A stretch of 34,752 nt of DNA from contig NZ_BQUN01000087.1 of assembly GCF_026008495.1 (NCBI RefSeq), forward strand, positions 15,798 to 50,549. Reading direction: 5' to 3'. The notes beneath the pieces were generated by a model, which worked only from the letters and a program-made list of their open reading frames with translations, was not told the DNA's origin and made no database searches. How positions within the stretch are numbered: the first letter of the stretch is position 1; each line of letters starts with the position of its first letter. The position numbers and the translations under genes are program-made. This document shows positions 7,072 through 14,460 of the stretch, in pieces. The stretch comes from Streptomyces sp. A012304. GTDB taxonomy: Bacteria > Actinomycetota > Actinomycetes > Streptomycetales > Streptomycetaceae.

Positions 7072-7545
7072 CTACGGGGCCGCCGCTGCGGCTTTCACGC
7101 ACTGGCGGCTGTGGCCGGCGCAGTGGTCCACGACTGCCTGGTCGAGGCTTACGTGGTAGTGCTGGGTGCCGGAGGAACAGTCGACGACGAGTTGGGGCCC
7201 GCCGAGGTCCAGGCCCAAGCGGAGGCCGTTCTGTACCCAGGACAAGGGAACGGCCAGGGCCATGAGGTCGGTGGCGCGGGTGTGCTCGCGGCGGCCGTCC
7301 GTGTCCTTGTGGACGCAGCGGTTGGGGCGTCCCCGCAGCTCGTCGCAGATTTACTCGATCACGAGCGAGGACGTCCGGACGGCGCAGGGCCGCGTCGCGC
7401 GGGGCGCGGACCTTGGGCTCGTCGAGTTCGGGGTAGTTGCCGTCGAACAACGTGTGGTGGTTCGGACAGAGGGGCACCACGTTGCCGAGGCGGTGCAGCC
7501 GTCCTCGCACGGCGGGCCGGATGTATCGCCGGAGTGTTGCATGGC
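7072..7545 (-). pseudogene. HNH endonuclease remnant plus unrecognised C-terminal frame
   Basis: On the minus strand from about 7545 one frame reads LHRLGNVVPLCPNHHTLFDG followed by NYPELDEPKVRAPRDAALRR. This is the tail of an HNH nuclease (CPNHH is the metal/catalytic motif), but no first CxxC half or start is found. Near 7345 the frame degrades. A different frame continues from there as CDELRGRPNRCVHKDTDGRR... to a TAG at 7072-7074, and I do not recognise it. It could be the frameshifted end of the same protein or a separate relic. The 6985-7071 stretch has no recognisable gene. Confidence 0.5.
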
Positions 7546-7570
7546 CCCCTTCTCACAGGGCCCGAAGCCG

Positions 7571-7777
7571 TCAGGTGTCGTCGACGTCCGGAGCGCCCTC
7601 CACGTCCGCGCTCTCGCCACGTCGAGGCTCGGGCTCCGCCGCCTGCTCACCCGGCAGTGCGGCCTCCCCAGCGGTGGCCTCATCGGCGGCACGCTTTCGC
7701 CCCCTCCAGATTCGAGTCAGCTCTAGGCCGATGCCCACCGCTGTCAGCCCCGTCGAGATGATGTCCCAAACATGCAT
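7571..7777 (-). CDS. Small single-span membrane protein of unknown function
   Basis: The 68-residue protein MHVWDIISTGLTAVGIGLEL... has one hydrophobic helix (residues about 5-24), then basic 'RIWRGRKRAADE' and a long acidic, proline-rich tail ending EGAPDVDDT. The positive residues after the helix predict a cytoplasmic tail. The ATG at 7777 is chosen because AGGGG lies at ribosome-site distance; an ATG at 7792 is in frame but lacks one. It is the last gene of the minus-strand series kinase, regulator, membrane protein, small protein, 167 bp from its neighbour. I recognise no family. Confidence 0.6.
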   Translation of the reverse strand: MHVWDIISTGLTAVGIGLELTRIWRGRKRAADEATAGEAALPGEQAAEPEPRRGESADVEGAPDVDDT

Positions 7778-7944
7778 CGCCGTTCCCCTCATTCCAATGA
7801 CTGGTGTGAGGCGAGCGTCTCGTGACGGGCAGTTCTGCTGCTATCGATGGAAAGCTGAGTTACGGGCCATGCTGAGCGGGTCTGGCTGCGGCCTATGCTG
7901 CGCGGAGGTGTGTAACTGGCACCGCTCGCCTGCATTGCATCGCA

Positions 7945-8571
7945 TCAGGGCCGGTGCGCGGGCTCCGCTGGTGTGCTCGGGCGTCTGTCCACCGCGTACG
8001 GACGCAACTTCCGCCAGTCGTATGCGGGATGACCAGGCTTGGGGTGTTTCCGGTCGTAGAGGTTCGCGGCGCACCACACACCGATACAGAGTACGATCAG
8101 CGCCTTCGCGGGGTAGCCGACGGCCGTGGTGCCAGCCGCGAGGCCGCTGAGTGCTGCGGCGGTGACCAGGTAGCCGAGCACGGGGTAAATGACCAGCTGA
8201 TGCCAGATCTTGGTGGGCGAGACGGCCTGCGCGAAGGTGTACTGGCCCGCACGCACCTCGCTCCGCCACTGCCACAGACCGAAGCTGAGCCAGCCTGCCA
8301 AGGTGGCCCACGCCCACCCACCGGTCACCAGCCCGCGTACGGGATCGGCTACCCGGCCCCCGCACAGGGCCACGCCTGTTGCCGCGGCCAGCGCGAGGAG
8401 GGGGTCTCCGTAGATGAAGGCGACGAACTCCTGGCGGGGGTGCAGCACTCGACGTTCCAGGACGAGCGCGAGCAGAGCGGGGATCCCCGGGCTGATCGCG
8501 AATGCGGCGGCAAACGCCACCCCTGGGCCGTGGACCAGAGCCCCGCCCAGGACAGGCAGCCAGTCGTTCAT
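7945..8571 (-). CDS. Polytopic membrane protein of unknown function
   Basis: The 208-residue protein starts MNDWLPVLGGALVHGPG, with AAGGA upstream. About five hydrophobic segments are visible: 'VAFAAAFAISPGIPALLALVL', 'DPLLALAAATGVALCGG', 'GWAWATLAGWLSFGLWQW', 'WHQLVIYPVLGYLVTAAALSGLAAG' and 'AKALIVLCIGVWCAANLY'. A basic C-terminal tail follows (DRKHPKPGHPAYDWRKLRPY). No transporter or enzyme motif is recognised. It follows the response-regulator gene by 99 bp on the same strand, so it may be its target or the membrane partner of the two-component pair; this is context only. Confidence 0.7.
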   Translation of the reverse strand: MNDWLPVLGGALVHGPGVAFAAAFAISPGIPALLALVLERRVLHPRQEFVAFIYGDPLLALAAATGVALCGGRVADPVRGLVTGGWAWATLAGWLSFGLWQWRSEVRAGQYTFAQAVSPTKIWHQLVIYPVLGYLVTAAALSGLAAGTTAVGYPAKALIVLCIGVWCAANLYDRKHPKPGHPAYDWRKLRPYAVDRRPSTPAEPAHRP

Positions 8572-8670
8572 TCGGTGCGTTCCTTGGTCTCGAACGGGAG
8601 CCATGGCCGATCCGGGGCAGTGCCGGGGGAGACTGCCGCGTCGGCCTGGAGGCAGAGGACGGCAGGCCGG

Positions 8671-9408
8671 TCACTGCCACCGGGCGGCGAGCCGTTCCAC
8701 GTCGGGGTCGGAGAAGAAGTCGCTGTGGAATCGGGCGAAGCTACAGATTTCGAGCAACGGCTTGTTGCGTTGGCCCTCGAGCGGCTCCGGAGGCATCGGC
8801 CGGTCCATGAACTCATACTCGAACCGGGCGATGACCGGCTGACGCTTCGCGAGGAACTCGGAGACCGACCGCTGTGAGCGATTGACGGCCTTGGCCACCA
8901 CCGCCAACTTGGTGTGCTGGGCCAGCGCCCGCCACACCCGAAGGTCCTCGGGGCGGCCGACCAGCTCGCTCAGGAGTGAGGTCCTCCCTGGGGCCGGACG
9001 GTATCGCTGGGACAGTGAGGCGTTGGGTGAGTGCTTGCGCTCAAGCGCATCGATGATCTGGAGCAAGGGCCGGTCGCTCGTGTGTTTGGACAGGACGGCG
9101 ACGGTTTGAGGAAAGAACTCGTACGCGGCCAGCAGGAACAGTATGCGGTTGTCCTCCCCATCGAGGGTGTGGACGACGCTCGGGATGGAGTGAGCGTTCA
9201 GCACCTCCAGCGCAGCGAGCCCCGACTCCGTGGCGCCGCGCCCGTAGTGGAGGTCGACAAGGGCAAGATGGAAGTCCCGGTCCTGACCGAGCCGTCGCCG
9301 CAGCTCGTCGGGGTCTCTGACCCCCACGACGGTGTGCCCCTCGGGCTCCACGGCACGGGCCACGCCCTGCTCGGAGGTGTAGACGTCATCGATCACGAGA
9401 ATGCGCAT
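8671..9408 (-). CDS. Response-regulator-like protein with receiver domain and C-terminal helix-turn-helix
   Basis: The 245-residue protein starts MRILVIDDVYTSEQG, with AGAGGA upstream. All receiver residues are present: acidic pair D7/D8, phosphoacceptor D52 in 'LALVDLHYG', T81 and K108 in 'LSKHT'. The C-terminal half does not match the usual OmpR, NarL or LytTR outputs as I know them. It does contain a plausible helix-turn-helix, 'LAVVAKAVNRSQRSVSEFLA', followed by an unfamiliar segment of about 50 residues (RFEYEFMDRPMPPEPLEGQR...). It lies 83 bp downstream of the histidine kinase on the same strand, which makes a cognate pair likely. GC is lower than in the flanking genes. Confidence 0.8.
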   Translation of the reverse strand: MRILVIDDVYTSEQGVARAVEPEGHTVVGVRDPDELRRRLGQDRDFHLALVDLHYGRGATESGLAALEVLNAHSIPSVVHTLDGEDNRILFLLAAYEFFPQTVAVLSKHTSDRPLLQIIDALERKHSPNASLSQRYRPAPGRTSLLSELVGRPEDLRVWRALAQHTKLAVVAKAVNRSQRSVSEFLAKRQPVIARFEYEFMDRPMPPEPLEGQRNKPLLEICSFARFHSDFFSDPDVERLAARWQ

Positions 9409-9491
9409 TCCTGTTCCTCTGGTTACGTTGTGCTGTCCGTATGTGTCCGTGCGGTCCGGCGTTCAGCGGCGTTCTTGGAGATCAGGGGGGA

Positions 9492-10814
9492 TCAGTTCGA
9501 TTCCCAGTCGGCGACCACGCTGGTTCCGGGGCTGCGGGGGACGAAGGTCAAGGTGCCGTTTGAACGGCGCAGGTCCCACTCCAGGAGGGCCAGACTGGTC
9601 TGTGGGTCGCTCAGTACACCGGCGGGCATGCCCCGCCCATTGTCCGTGACCGTCACCTGGATCCGCCGTGTTCGCCTACTGCCGTGCACCGCCACCTGGG
9701 CGCTGACGGAATCGGCATCCGCCTTCAGGGCGTTGCTGACAAGGTCCGACAGGAGGCGCCTGGCCTTCTGATAGTCCGTCGAACCCAGTTCCACGCCCCG
9801 GGCTGCCTCGTCCAGACGGCACTTCCTGCGCTCTTCCCTGGGCTGAACCGACACGACCGCGTTCCACAGGTCCTCCACACGCCCGCCGGTATCTTGCCAG
9901 TCCTCACTCGACCAGAACCGCCGCAGCTCCTCCAGACGCACGAGCGCCTCCCGGGTGAGACCGCGGACCTCGCTGTGCTGGTAGTGCGGACTCTCCACAG
10001 CCTTAAGGAGATACGCCATAGAGTTCTTCGCCAGACTGTGCAGGTCCCCAGCCGCTTCCTTCCGCACGACGCGCTCGCGGTCCTCGACAGCCGACGCCGT
10101 GCCCTCCAGGAACTGGTCGAAGGAAATCCTTGCCACCCACAGCAGGAGAAAGCTAGTACTGAGTAGCACCCGCAGGCTCACCGGCACGGCGGCGAGCACC
10201 GGGTTCCAGGCGGGAACGAACAGCACCAAACCGATGACGACGAGGCCAGAGGGGATCGCGTGCCGTACCCAGAGCAACAAGGCCGGCGGCGCGCCCTGGC
10301 TGCGGTCGGGGCCCAGCACGACGGTGCCCTGGGGCGCGTAGAAGCCGGCGTCGAGCACGGTGTTCAGGAACGCGAAGTGGGTGTACCCCACAATGGCGAC
10401 CAGCGCGACGATCCCGGCCTCCTCGGGCAGGCCCGTCACTCCCCACGGTCCCACATACGCCAGCCCCGCGATCAGGATGCCACCGCCCTCCAGCAGGCCA
10501 GGCAGGTTGGCCGCAGCTTTCCCTCGGGCGCCAGTCAGATGCGAGACGAGGGCCTCCGTCCCGGGGAGCCTGTCCAAAACGTCGATCAGCCCAGGGCGCG
10601 CGTGCACATGCGCGATCAGTGTTCCCACCGTGACCACGGCCAGTGCGAACACCCCGTGGGTGATTTCGTCGGGCGGGACCCACGGCAGGACGGACCAGAG
10701 CATCGTCACCGAGCAGAGGCGGATCCAGGACGTCGTCCGATGCAAGGCATCCATGGAGCGCACAGCGGTCGCCCATATCACCTCGGCCGTCTCGCGTCGT
10801 GCTGTCTGCTGCAT
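9492..10814 (-). CDS. Membrane sensor histidine kinase, atypical
   Basis: The 440-residue protein starts MQQTARRETAEVIW, with GAAAGG upstream; the longer frame to 11195 reads through recombinase debris and is rejected. About six membrane spans cover residues 30-230, with almost no extracytoplasmic sensor domain. A helical segment follows, with a likely phosphoacceptor H259 in 'KEAAGDLHSLAKN', resembling HisKA_3 'ELHD' sites but with serine after the histidine. The ATPase domain keeps an N box (SDLVSNALKAD, N361) and G1 box (DNGRGMP, 391-397). The lid is very short and I see no GLGL-type G2 box. It probably phosphorylates the adjacent receiver protein. The signal is unknown. Confidence 0.8.
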   Translation of the reverse strand: MQQTARRETAEVIWATAVRSMDALHRTTSWIRLCSVTMLWSVLPWVPPDEITHGVFALAVVTVGTLIAHVHARPGLIDVLDRLPGTEALVSHLTGARGKAAANLPGLLEGGGILIAGLAYVGPWGVTGLPEEAGIVALVAIVGYTHFAFLNTVLDAGFYAPQGTVVLGPDRSQGAPPALLLWVRHAIPSGLVVIGLVLFVPAWNPVLAAVPVSLRVLLSTSFLLLWVARISFDQFLEGTASAVEDRERVVRKEAAGDLHSLAKNSMAYLLKAVESPHYQHSEVRGLTREALVRLEELRRFWSSEDWQDTGGRVEDLWNAVVSVQPREERRKCRLDEAARGVELGSTDYQKARRLLSDLVSNALKADADSVSAQVAVHGSRRTRRIQVTVTDNGRGMPAGVLSDPQTSLALLEWDLRRSNGTLTFVPRSPGTSVVADWESN

Positions 10815-10888
10815 GGTCTGCCTTTCAGGAGGGCTGGCACAACCTTGTCGGCCATCGTGCGGAACTACCCGGCACCTGCACCAGCGAT

Positions 10889-11117
10889 ACATTGCAGGAT
10901 CACGCGGAACCGCTGTTCGCGTTCTTCGCGGCGATGGCGGAGACCGAGCGGGAGAACACCGCGAGTCGACCTTGGAGCGGCTCGACACCGCGGCCCGCAA
11001 AGGCGAGCACGGCGGTCGGCCGCCGGTCATCACCGACGACATGCTGCACACCGTGCTGCGGCGCAAGGCACTCGGCGAATCCGTCGAGCAGATCCAACCC
11101 GACCTGATCATCCCCCG
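10889..11117 (+). pseudogene. Serine recombinase (resolvase/invertase) remnant with frameshift
   Basis: The first frame reads EPLFAFFAAMAETEREN. Near 10958-10960 the frame must change by one base, after which RESTLERLDTAARKGEHGGR, then PPVITDDMLHTVLRRKA and PDLIIP follow. This is the usual end of a resolvase catalytic domain and the start of its helix-turn-helix. The break fits loss of one base in an 'aacatccgc' stretch. The N-terminal catalytic serine region and the C-terminus are missing. It sits just inside the right 17-bp repeat and may be what remains of the islet's recombinase. From 11118 to 11320 I see no gene. Confidence 0.7.
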
Positions 11118-11203
11118 GCGCAGAACCGCGCCACGTCCGCCCGCAGAAAGCCGATCGTCGGGTCGTCGCTCACCCGCCCTACTCTGGCAGTCCACTCACG
11201 ACT

Positions 11204-11220
11204 TGTCAGAAGTTTTGACG
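11204..11220 (+). repeat. Right copy of 17-bp direct near-repeat flanking the islet
   Basis: TGTCAGAAGTTTTGACG matches the left copy at 6960-6976 at 15 of 17 positions in the same orientation. It lies between the recombinase remnant and the ThuA gene. See the left copy for interpretation. Confidence 0.5.
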
Positions 11221-11320
11221 GCTACGCCGGTTCTCTGTTCCGTTCCTACTGGGACCCTTACGACCCTCCGGCCGCAGGAGGATGACGGCAGGTCATGAAC
11301 CCGGGCGGGGTGAGGGAAGG

Positions 11321-11335
11321 GGCGAAACTTTCGCC
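11321..11335. promoter_or_regulatory. 15-bp palindromic operator upstream of the ThuA gene
   Basis: GGCGAAACTTTCGCC is a perfect palindrome around one central base, 50 bp before the ThuA start. GAAA-N-TTTC palindromes are a known style of LacI-family operator in streptomycete polysaccharide genes. The regulator is not identified. Confidence 0.5.
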
Positions 11336-11384
11336 TTGATCACCGGCCTGGGGTGTGCGCACGCAACCACATAGGGTCGCTGCC

Positions 11385-12053
11385 ATGACCGCCCGTCTGC
11401 TCGTGTACACCCGCACCACCGGCTACCGCCACGACTCCATCCCCGCCGCCGTAGCGGCCGTACGCGCCCTCGGCGGCTACGCCGTCGACCACACCGAGGA
11501 CCCCGCCGCCCTGGAACGCCCACTGGAGGCCTACGCGGCGGTCGTCTTCCTCTCCACCAGCGGTGAGGTGCTCACCCCGGCCGGCCGGGAGCGGCTCGCC
11601 GCGTACGTGGAGTCGGGCGGCGGCTTCGTCGGCGTCCACGCGGCGGCCTGCACCGAATACGACTGGCCCTACTACGGCGACCTGCTCGGCGCCCGCTTCG
11701 ACCGGCACCCCGAATATCAGCCCGGCAAGGCCCTCGTCGAGGACCGCGACCACCCGGCCACCCGCCACCTGCCGGCCGTCTGGGAGTTCACCGACGAGTG
11801 GTACGACTTCCGGACCAACCCGCGCGGCACGGCCCATGTGCTCGCCACCGCCGACGAGTCGTCGTACTCCGGCGGCGGCATGGGCGACGACCACCCCCTG
11901 GTCTGGTGCCGCGCCCAGGGCGCGGGACGGGTCTTCTACACCGCCCTCGGCCACGACGCCGGCGCCTACGACGACCCCGACTTCCGCGCCCACCTGCGCG
12001 GCGGCATCGACTGGGCGGCCCGCCCGCAGCCGCTCCCGGCGGAGGACATGTGA
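11385..12053 (+). CDS. ThuA domain-containing protein
   Basis: The 222-residue protein starts at MTARLLVYTRTTGYRHDSIP; upstream in-frame codons lack a ribosome site. It has the ThuA-like glutamine-amidotransferase fold: 'LLVYTRTTGYRHDSI', 'AAVVFLSTSGEVLT', 'YVESGGGFVGVHAA', the tyrosine-rich 'EYDWPYYGDLLGARFDRHPE', 'EFTDEWYDF' and 'DHPLVWCRAQGAGRVFYTALGHD'. The ThuA family takes part in disaccharide or sugar metabolism (trehalose utilisation in rhizobia), and actinobacterial copies often sit in glycan loci. The exact reaction is unknown. A palindromic operator lies upstream. Confidence 0.9.
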   Translation: MTARLLVYTRTTGYRHDSIPAAVAAVRALGGYAVDHTEDPAALERPLEAYAAVVFLSTSGEVLTPAGRERLAAYVESGGGFVGVHAAACTEYDWPYYGDLLGARFDRHPEYQPGKALVEDRDHPATRHLPAVWEFTDEWYDFRTNPRGTAHVLATADESSYSGGGMGDDHPLVWCRAQGAGRVFYTALGHDAGAYDDPDFRAHLRGGIDWAARPQPLPAEDM

Positions 12054-12161
12054 CGTTTCTGCGGTGAACCGTGTGCGCCAACGGAGTGAGTGACACCCGC
12101 GCGCACGAGGCGCTCCCGCCCACCACGACGATCCTCTTGTCCCGTTGCAGCAGGGCATGGC

Positions 12162-13055
12162 ATGAGGAGCCGGACGTTGACCTACGGGACAAAACTGCGC
12201 GAGCGGATCGCCTCACCGGGCACCACCCCCCTGATCGGCGTGTACGACATGTACTCGGCGTCGATCACGGCACAGCACTACGACGGGTTGTTCGTCTCGG
12301 GGTTCGGCTTCGCCGCCTCCTACTACGGACTGCCGGACATCGGCTTCATCGCCTGGCCGGACATGCTGGCCTTCACCCAGCGGCTGCGGGGCGCCTTTCC
12401 GGGCCACCACCTCCTGGTCGACATCGACGACGGGTACGTCGACCCGGAGGTCGCCTGCCACGTGGTGGAGGGTCTGGAGCGGGCCGGGGCGTCGGGGGTG
12501 GTCCTGGAGGACCAGAAGCGGCCGCGCCGGTGCGGGCACGCCGACGGCAAGCAGGTGCTGCCGCTGCCCGAGTACCTCGCGAAACTGGAGATGGTCCTCG
12601 CCACCCGCCGTGACCTGCTCGTCGTGGCCCGCACCGACGCCACCGACGACGCGGACATCCTGCACCGGGCCGAGGCCCTCGCCGCCACTGACGCGGACGT
12701 CGTACTCGTCGACGGGGTGCGCAGCGTGGAGTGGATCCGCCGGATCCGGCACGTCGTGGGCGACAAGCCGCTGCTGTTCAACCAGATCGCGGGCGGCAAG
12801 TCCCCCCGCCTGTCCCTGAGCGAGCTCAACGACCTCGGCGTGGACGTCGCCCTCTACAGCACCCCCTGTCTCTTCGCCGCCCACGAGGCGATGCGCACCG
12901 CGCTGACCGAACTGAAGCGCACCGACGGCCGACTGCCCGAGGCCGACGAGACACGGGGTATCGGCATCGGTGTCCGAACGGCCACGGAGCTCCTGGAGGG
13001 CAACCTGGCGCGGACGCGCAGGGAGGCGGGGGAGGGGGGTACGTGGGTGAGGTGA
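12162..13055 (+). CDS. Isocitrate lyase/PEP mutase-family enzyme
   Basis: The 297-residue protein starts at MRSRTLTYGTKLRERI. Motifs are 'GVYDMYSASI', 'LLVDIDDGYVDP' with the Mg-binding aspartates D87, D89 and D90, and 'VVLEDQKRPRRCGH' (E116-H126). The last occupies the loop position of isocitrate lyase (KKCGH) and PEP mutase. The barrel continues with 'VVARTDATDDADILHRAEAL' and 'PLLFNQIAGGKSPRL'. Family members cleave or form C-C or C-P bonds next to a carboxylate: 2-methylisocitrate lyase, oxaloacetate hydrolase, PEP and CPEP mutases. Which one is not decided here. No phosphonate genes lie nearby. It starts 108 bp after the ThuA gene. Confidence 0.88.
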   Translation: MRSRTLTYGTKLRERIASPGTTPLIGVYDMYSASITAQHYDGLFVSGFGFAASYYGLPDIGFIAWPDMLAFTQRLRGAFPGHHLLVDIDDGYVDPEVACHVVEGLERAGASGVVLEDQKRPRRCGHADGKQVLPLPEYLAKLEMVLATRRDLLVVARTDATDDADILHRAEALAATDADVVLVDGVRSVEWIRRIRHVVGDKPLLFNQIAGGKSPRLSLSELNDLGVDVALYSTPCLFAAHEAMRTALTELKRTDGRLPEADETRGIGIGVRTATELLEGNLARTRREAGEGGTWVR

Positions 13056-13122
13056 CATTCCGCCCGCATGGGCAGGTCCCGGGGGCGGTTTCAGTGGTGC
13101 CGCGCTCAGGGGCGGTATCAGT

Positions 13123-13211
13123 GGCGCCTCACACGCGCGGGGCCGCCCGTGAAGGGTCGCTCGGGGCTCCGCGGATCGACCGCGGCGCCTCACGCGCGCG
13201 GGGCCGCCGTG
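13123..13211. repeat. Duplicated segment including the 3' end of the lacI-type gene
   Basis: 13123-13151 and 13184-13211 are near-identical GC-rich segments sharing GGCGCCTCAC and CGCGCGGGGCCGCC. The second contains the TGA and last codons of the regulator gene at 13190. Just before, GGGGCGGTnTCAGTGGnGCC occurs twice, about 29 bp apart (13082 and 13110). These look like small tandem duplications in the 134-bp convergent gap. Confidence 0.6.
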
Positions 13212-14227
13212 CTGGCCCGTTCCACCAACCGTGTCGACAACTCCGTCCGCGTCCCCTCCGGACGATCCCCGTCCATCATCCGCACCAGCAGCCGCAGCGC
13301 CGTCGCGGACATCTCGGCCAGCGGCTGACGGACGGTGGTCAGGGCCGGGGTGGTCCAGCGGGACTCCGGCAGATCGTCGAAGCCGACCACACTGACGTCG
13401 TACGGAACCCGCAACCCCCGTTCCGCCAGGGCTTCGTAGACACCGAGGGCCATACGGTCGGAGCAGACGAAGACGGCCGTCGGCGGCTCCGCCAGATCGA
13501 GCAGCTCCCGCATGCGCCGGCGGGCGACGGACTCGTCGAAGCCGCCGTGCCGGATGTACTCGGGCCGGTGGCCGAGGCCCGCCGACGAGAGGGCCGAACG
13601 GTAGCCCGCCACACGGTCGTCGCTGCACATCTTGCGGCGCGGGCCGGCGATCACCGCGATCCGCTCGTGGCCGAGGGCCAGCAGATGCTCGGTGGCCGTC
13701 ACCCCGCCCTGCCAGTTCGCCGCGCCCACCGACACCACACCCGCCGGCGGCTCCACCACCGGGTCGATCATCACGAACGGGATGCGGTGCTGCTCCAGCC
13801 ACAGGTACTGGGAGTCCGTCAGCTCGGTCAGGTTGAACAGCACCCCGGCCGAGCCGCGGGCGGTCAGCTTGTCCAGCCAGCCGCGCTGCGGGCGGCCCGC
13901 CCGGGTGCGGGACAGCGCGGCCGAGACGACCACGTCCAGGCCCGCGTCGTGCGCGGCCTCCTCCACGCCGTGCAGCACCGCGCCCGACCAGGAACTCTCC
14001 AGCGAGTGCACCACGAGGTCGACCAGCCGGGGCGGCTTCGACGCGTCGAAGCGCGGTCTGCGGACGTAACCCAGCCGGTCCAGCGCCTCCGTCACCCGGC
14101 GGCGGGTCTCGGGAGCGACGTCCTCGCGTCCGTTGACCACCTTGGACGCGGTCGGCACGGACACCCCCGCCTCCCGGGCCACGACCGCCAGCGTCGGTCC
14201 GGCGCTCGCACTCCCCGTGCGGACCAT
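13190..14227 (-). CDS. LacI-family transcriptional regulator
   Basis: The 345-residue protein starts at MVRTGSASAGPTLAVV; the longer frame to 14299 adds a non-conserved stretch beyond the ribosome site GAGAGG. The N-terminal LacI helix-turn-helix is 'TLAVVAREAGVSVPTASKVVNGRED', with hinge 'LDRLGYVRRPRFDASKP'. The periplasmic-binding-like effector domain includes 'GVLFNLTEL', 'PFVMIDPV', 'GHERIAVIAGP', 'DRMALGVYEALAERGLRVPYDVSVVGFDD' and 'TTVRQPLAEM'. It lies downstream of the GH43 gene on the same strand but has its own promoter with an AAGCGCTT palindrome, so it probably represses itself. The sugar effector is not known. Confidence 0.92.
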   Translation of the reverse strand: MVRTGSASAGPTLAVVAREAGVSVPTASKVVNGREDVAPETRRRVTEALDRLGYVRRPRFDASKPPRLVDLVVHSLESSWSGAVLHGVEEAAHDAGLDVVVSAALSRTRAGRPQRGWLDKLTARGSAGVLFNLTELTDSQYLWLEQHRIPFVMIDPVVEPPAGVVSVGAANWQGGVTATEHLLALGHERIAVIAGPRRKMCSDDRVAGYRSALSSAGLGHRPEYIRHGGFDESVARRRMRELLDLAEPPTAVFVCSDRMALGVYEALAERGLRVPYDVSVVGFDDLPESRWTTPALTTVRQPLAEMSATALRLLVRMMDGDRPEGTRTELSTRLVERASTAAPRA

Positions 14228-14344
14228 CGGGAACCACCTCTCCGGCCCGCCCGAGGGCCAGCGAAAGCTCGACCAGCGCCCTTCGGAGCCGATCCTCACC
14301 GACGGTCACCGACGGGCAGCGACGGCTCACAGAGGGCTTGCAGA

Positions 14345-14384
14345 AAGCGCTTGCTATCCTAGGTGCGCCTCGGCGTGCCGTGAA
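14345..14384 (-). promoter_or_regulatory. Promoter and palindromic operator of the lacI-type gene
   Basis: Read on the minus strand, TTCACG (14379-14384) and TAGGAT (14356-14361) are 17 bp apart, a good -35/-10 pair. The palindrome AAGCGCTT (14345-14352), embedded in GCAAGCGCTTTCTGC, lies where transcription would start. This is the layout of an autorepressed LacI-type gene. Confidence 0.55.
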
Positions 14385-14408
14385 GACACCGGGAAATGCG
14401 GGATCTTG

Positions 14409-14456
14409 GCGGGGAGGGTGGAAGGGCGGGGGTGCGGGGGCGGCGGGGGTGGAGGC
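14409..14456 (+). other. G-rich tract with quadruplex potential
   Basis: At least five runs of three or more G occur within 50 bp (GGGAGGG, GGGCGGGGG, GCGGGGGC, GGCGGGGG), just past the end of the GH43 gene and upstream of the lacI-type promoter. No gene is present. The runs could fold as a G-quadruplex in single-stranded plus-strand DNA. Confidence 0.4.
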
Positions 14457-14460
14457 CCGG

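Noticed and set aside
10815..11195. N-terminal extension of the histidine kinase up to 11195
   Set aside because: This stretch is antisense to the recombinase remnant; a good ribosome site precedes the ATG at 10814.
12162..13055. Phosphonate biosynthesis call for the PEP-mutase-like gene
   Set aside because: No phosphonopyruvate decarboxylase or other phosphonate gene is nearby, and the RRCGH loop is shared with lyases of the same family.
12213..14330. A 705-codon minus-strand frame across the PEP-mutase-like and lacI-type genes
   Set aside because: It crosses two real genes in wrong phase and contains no recognisable domain.
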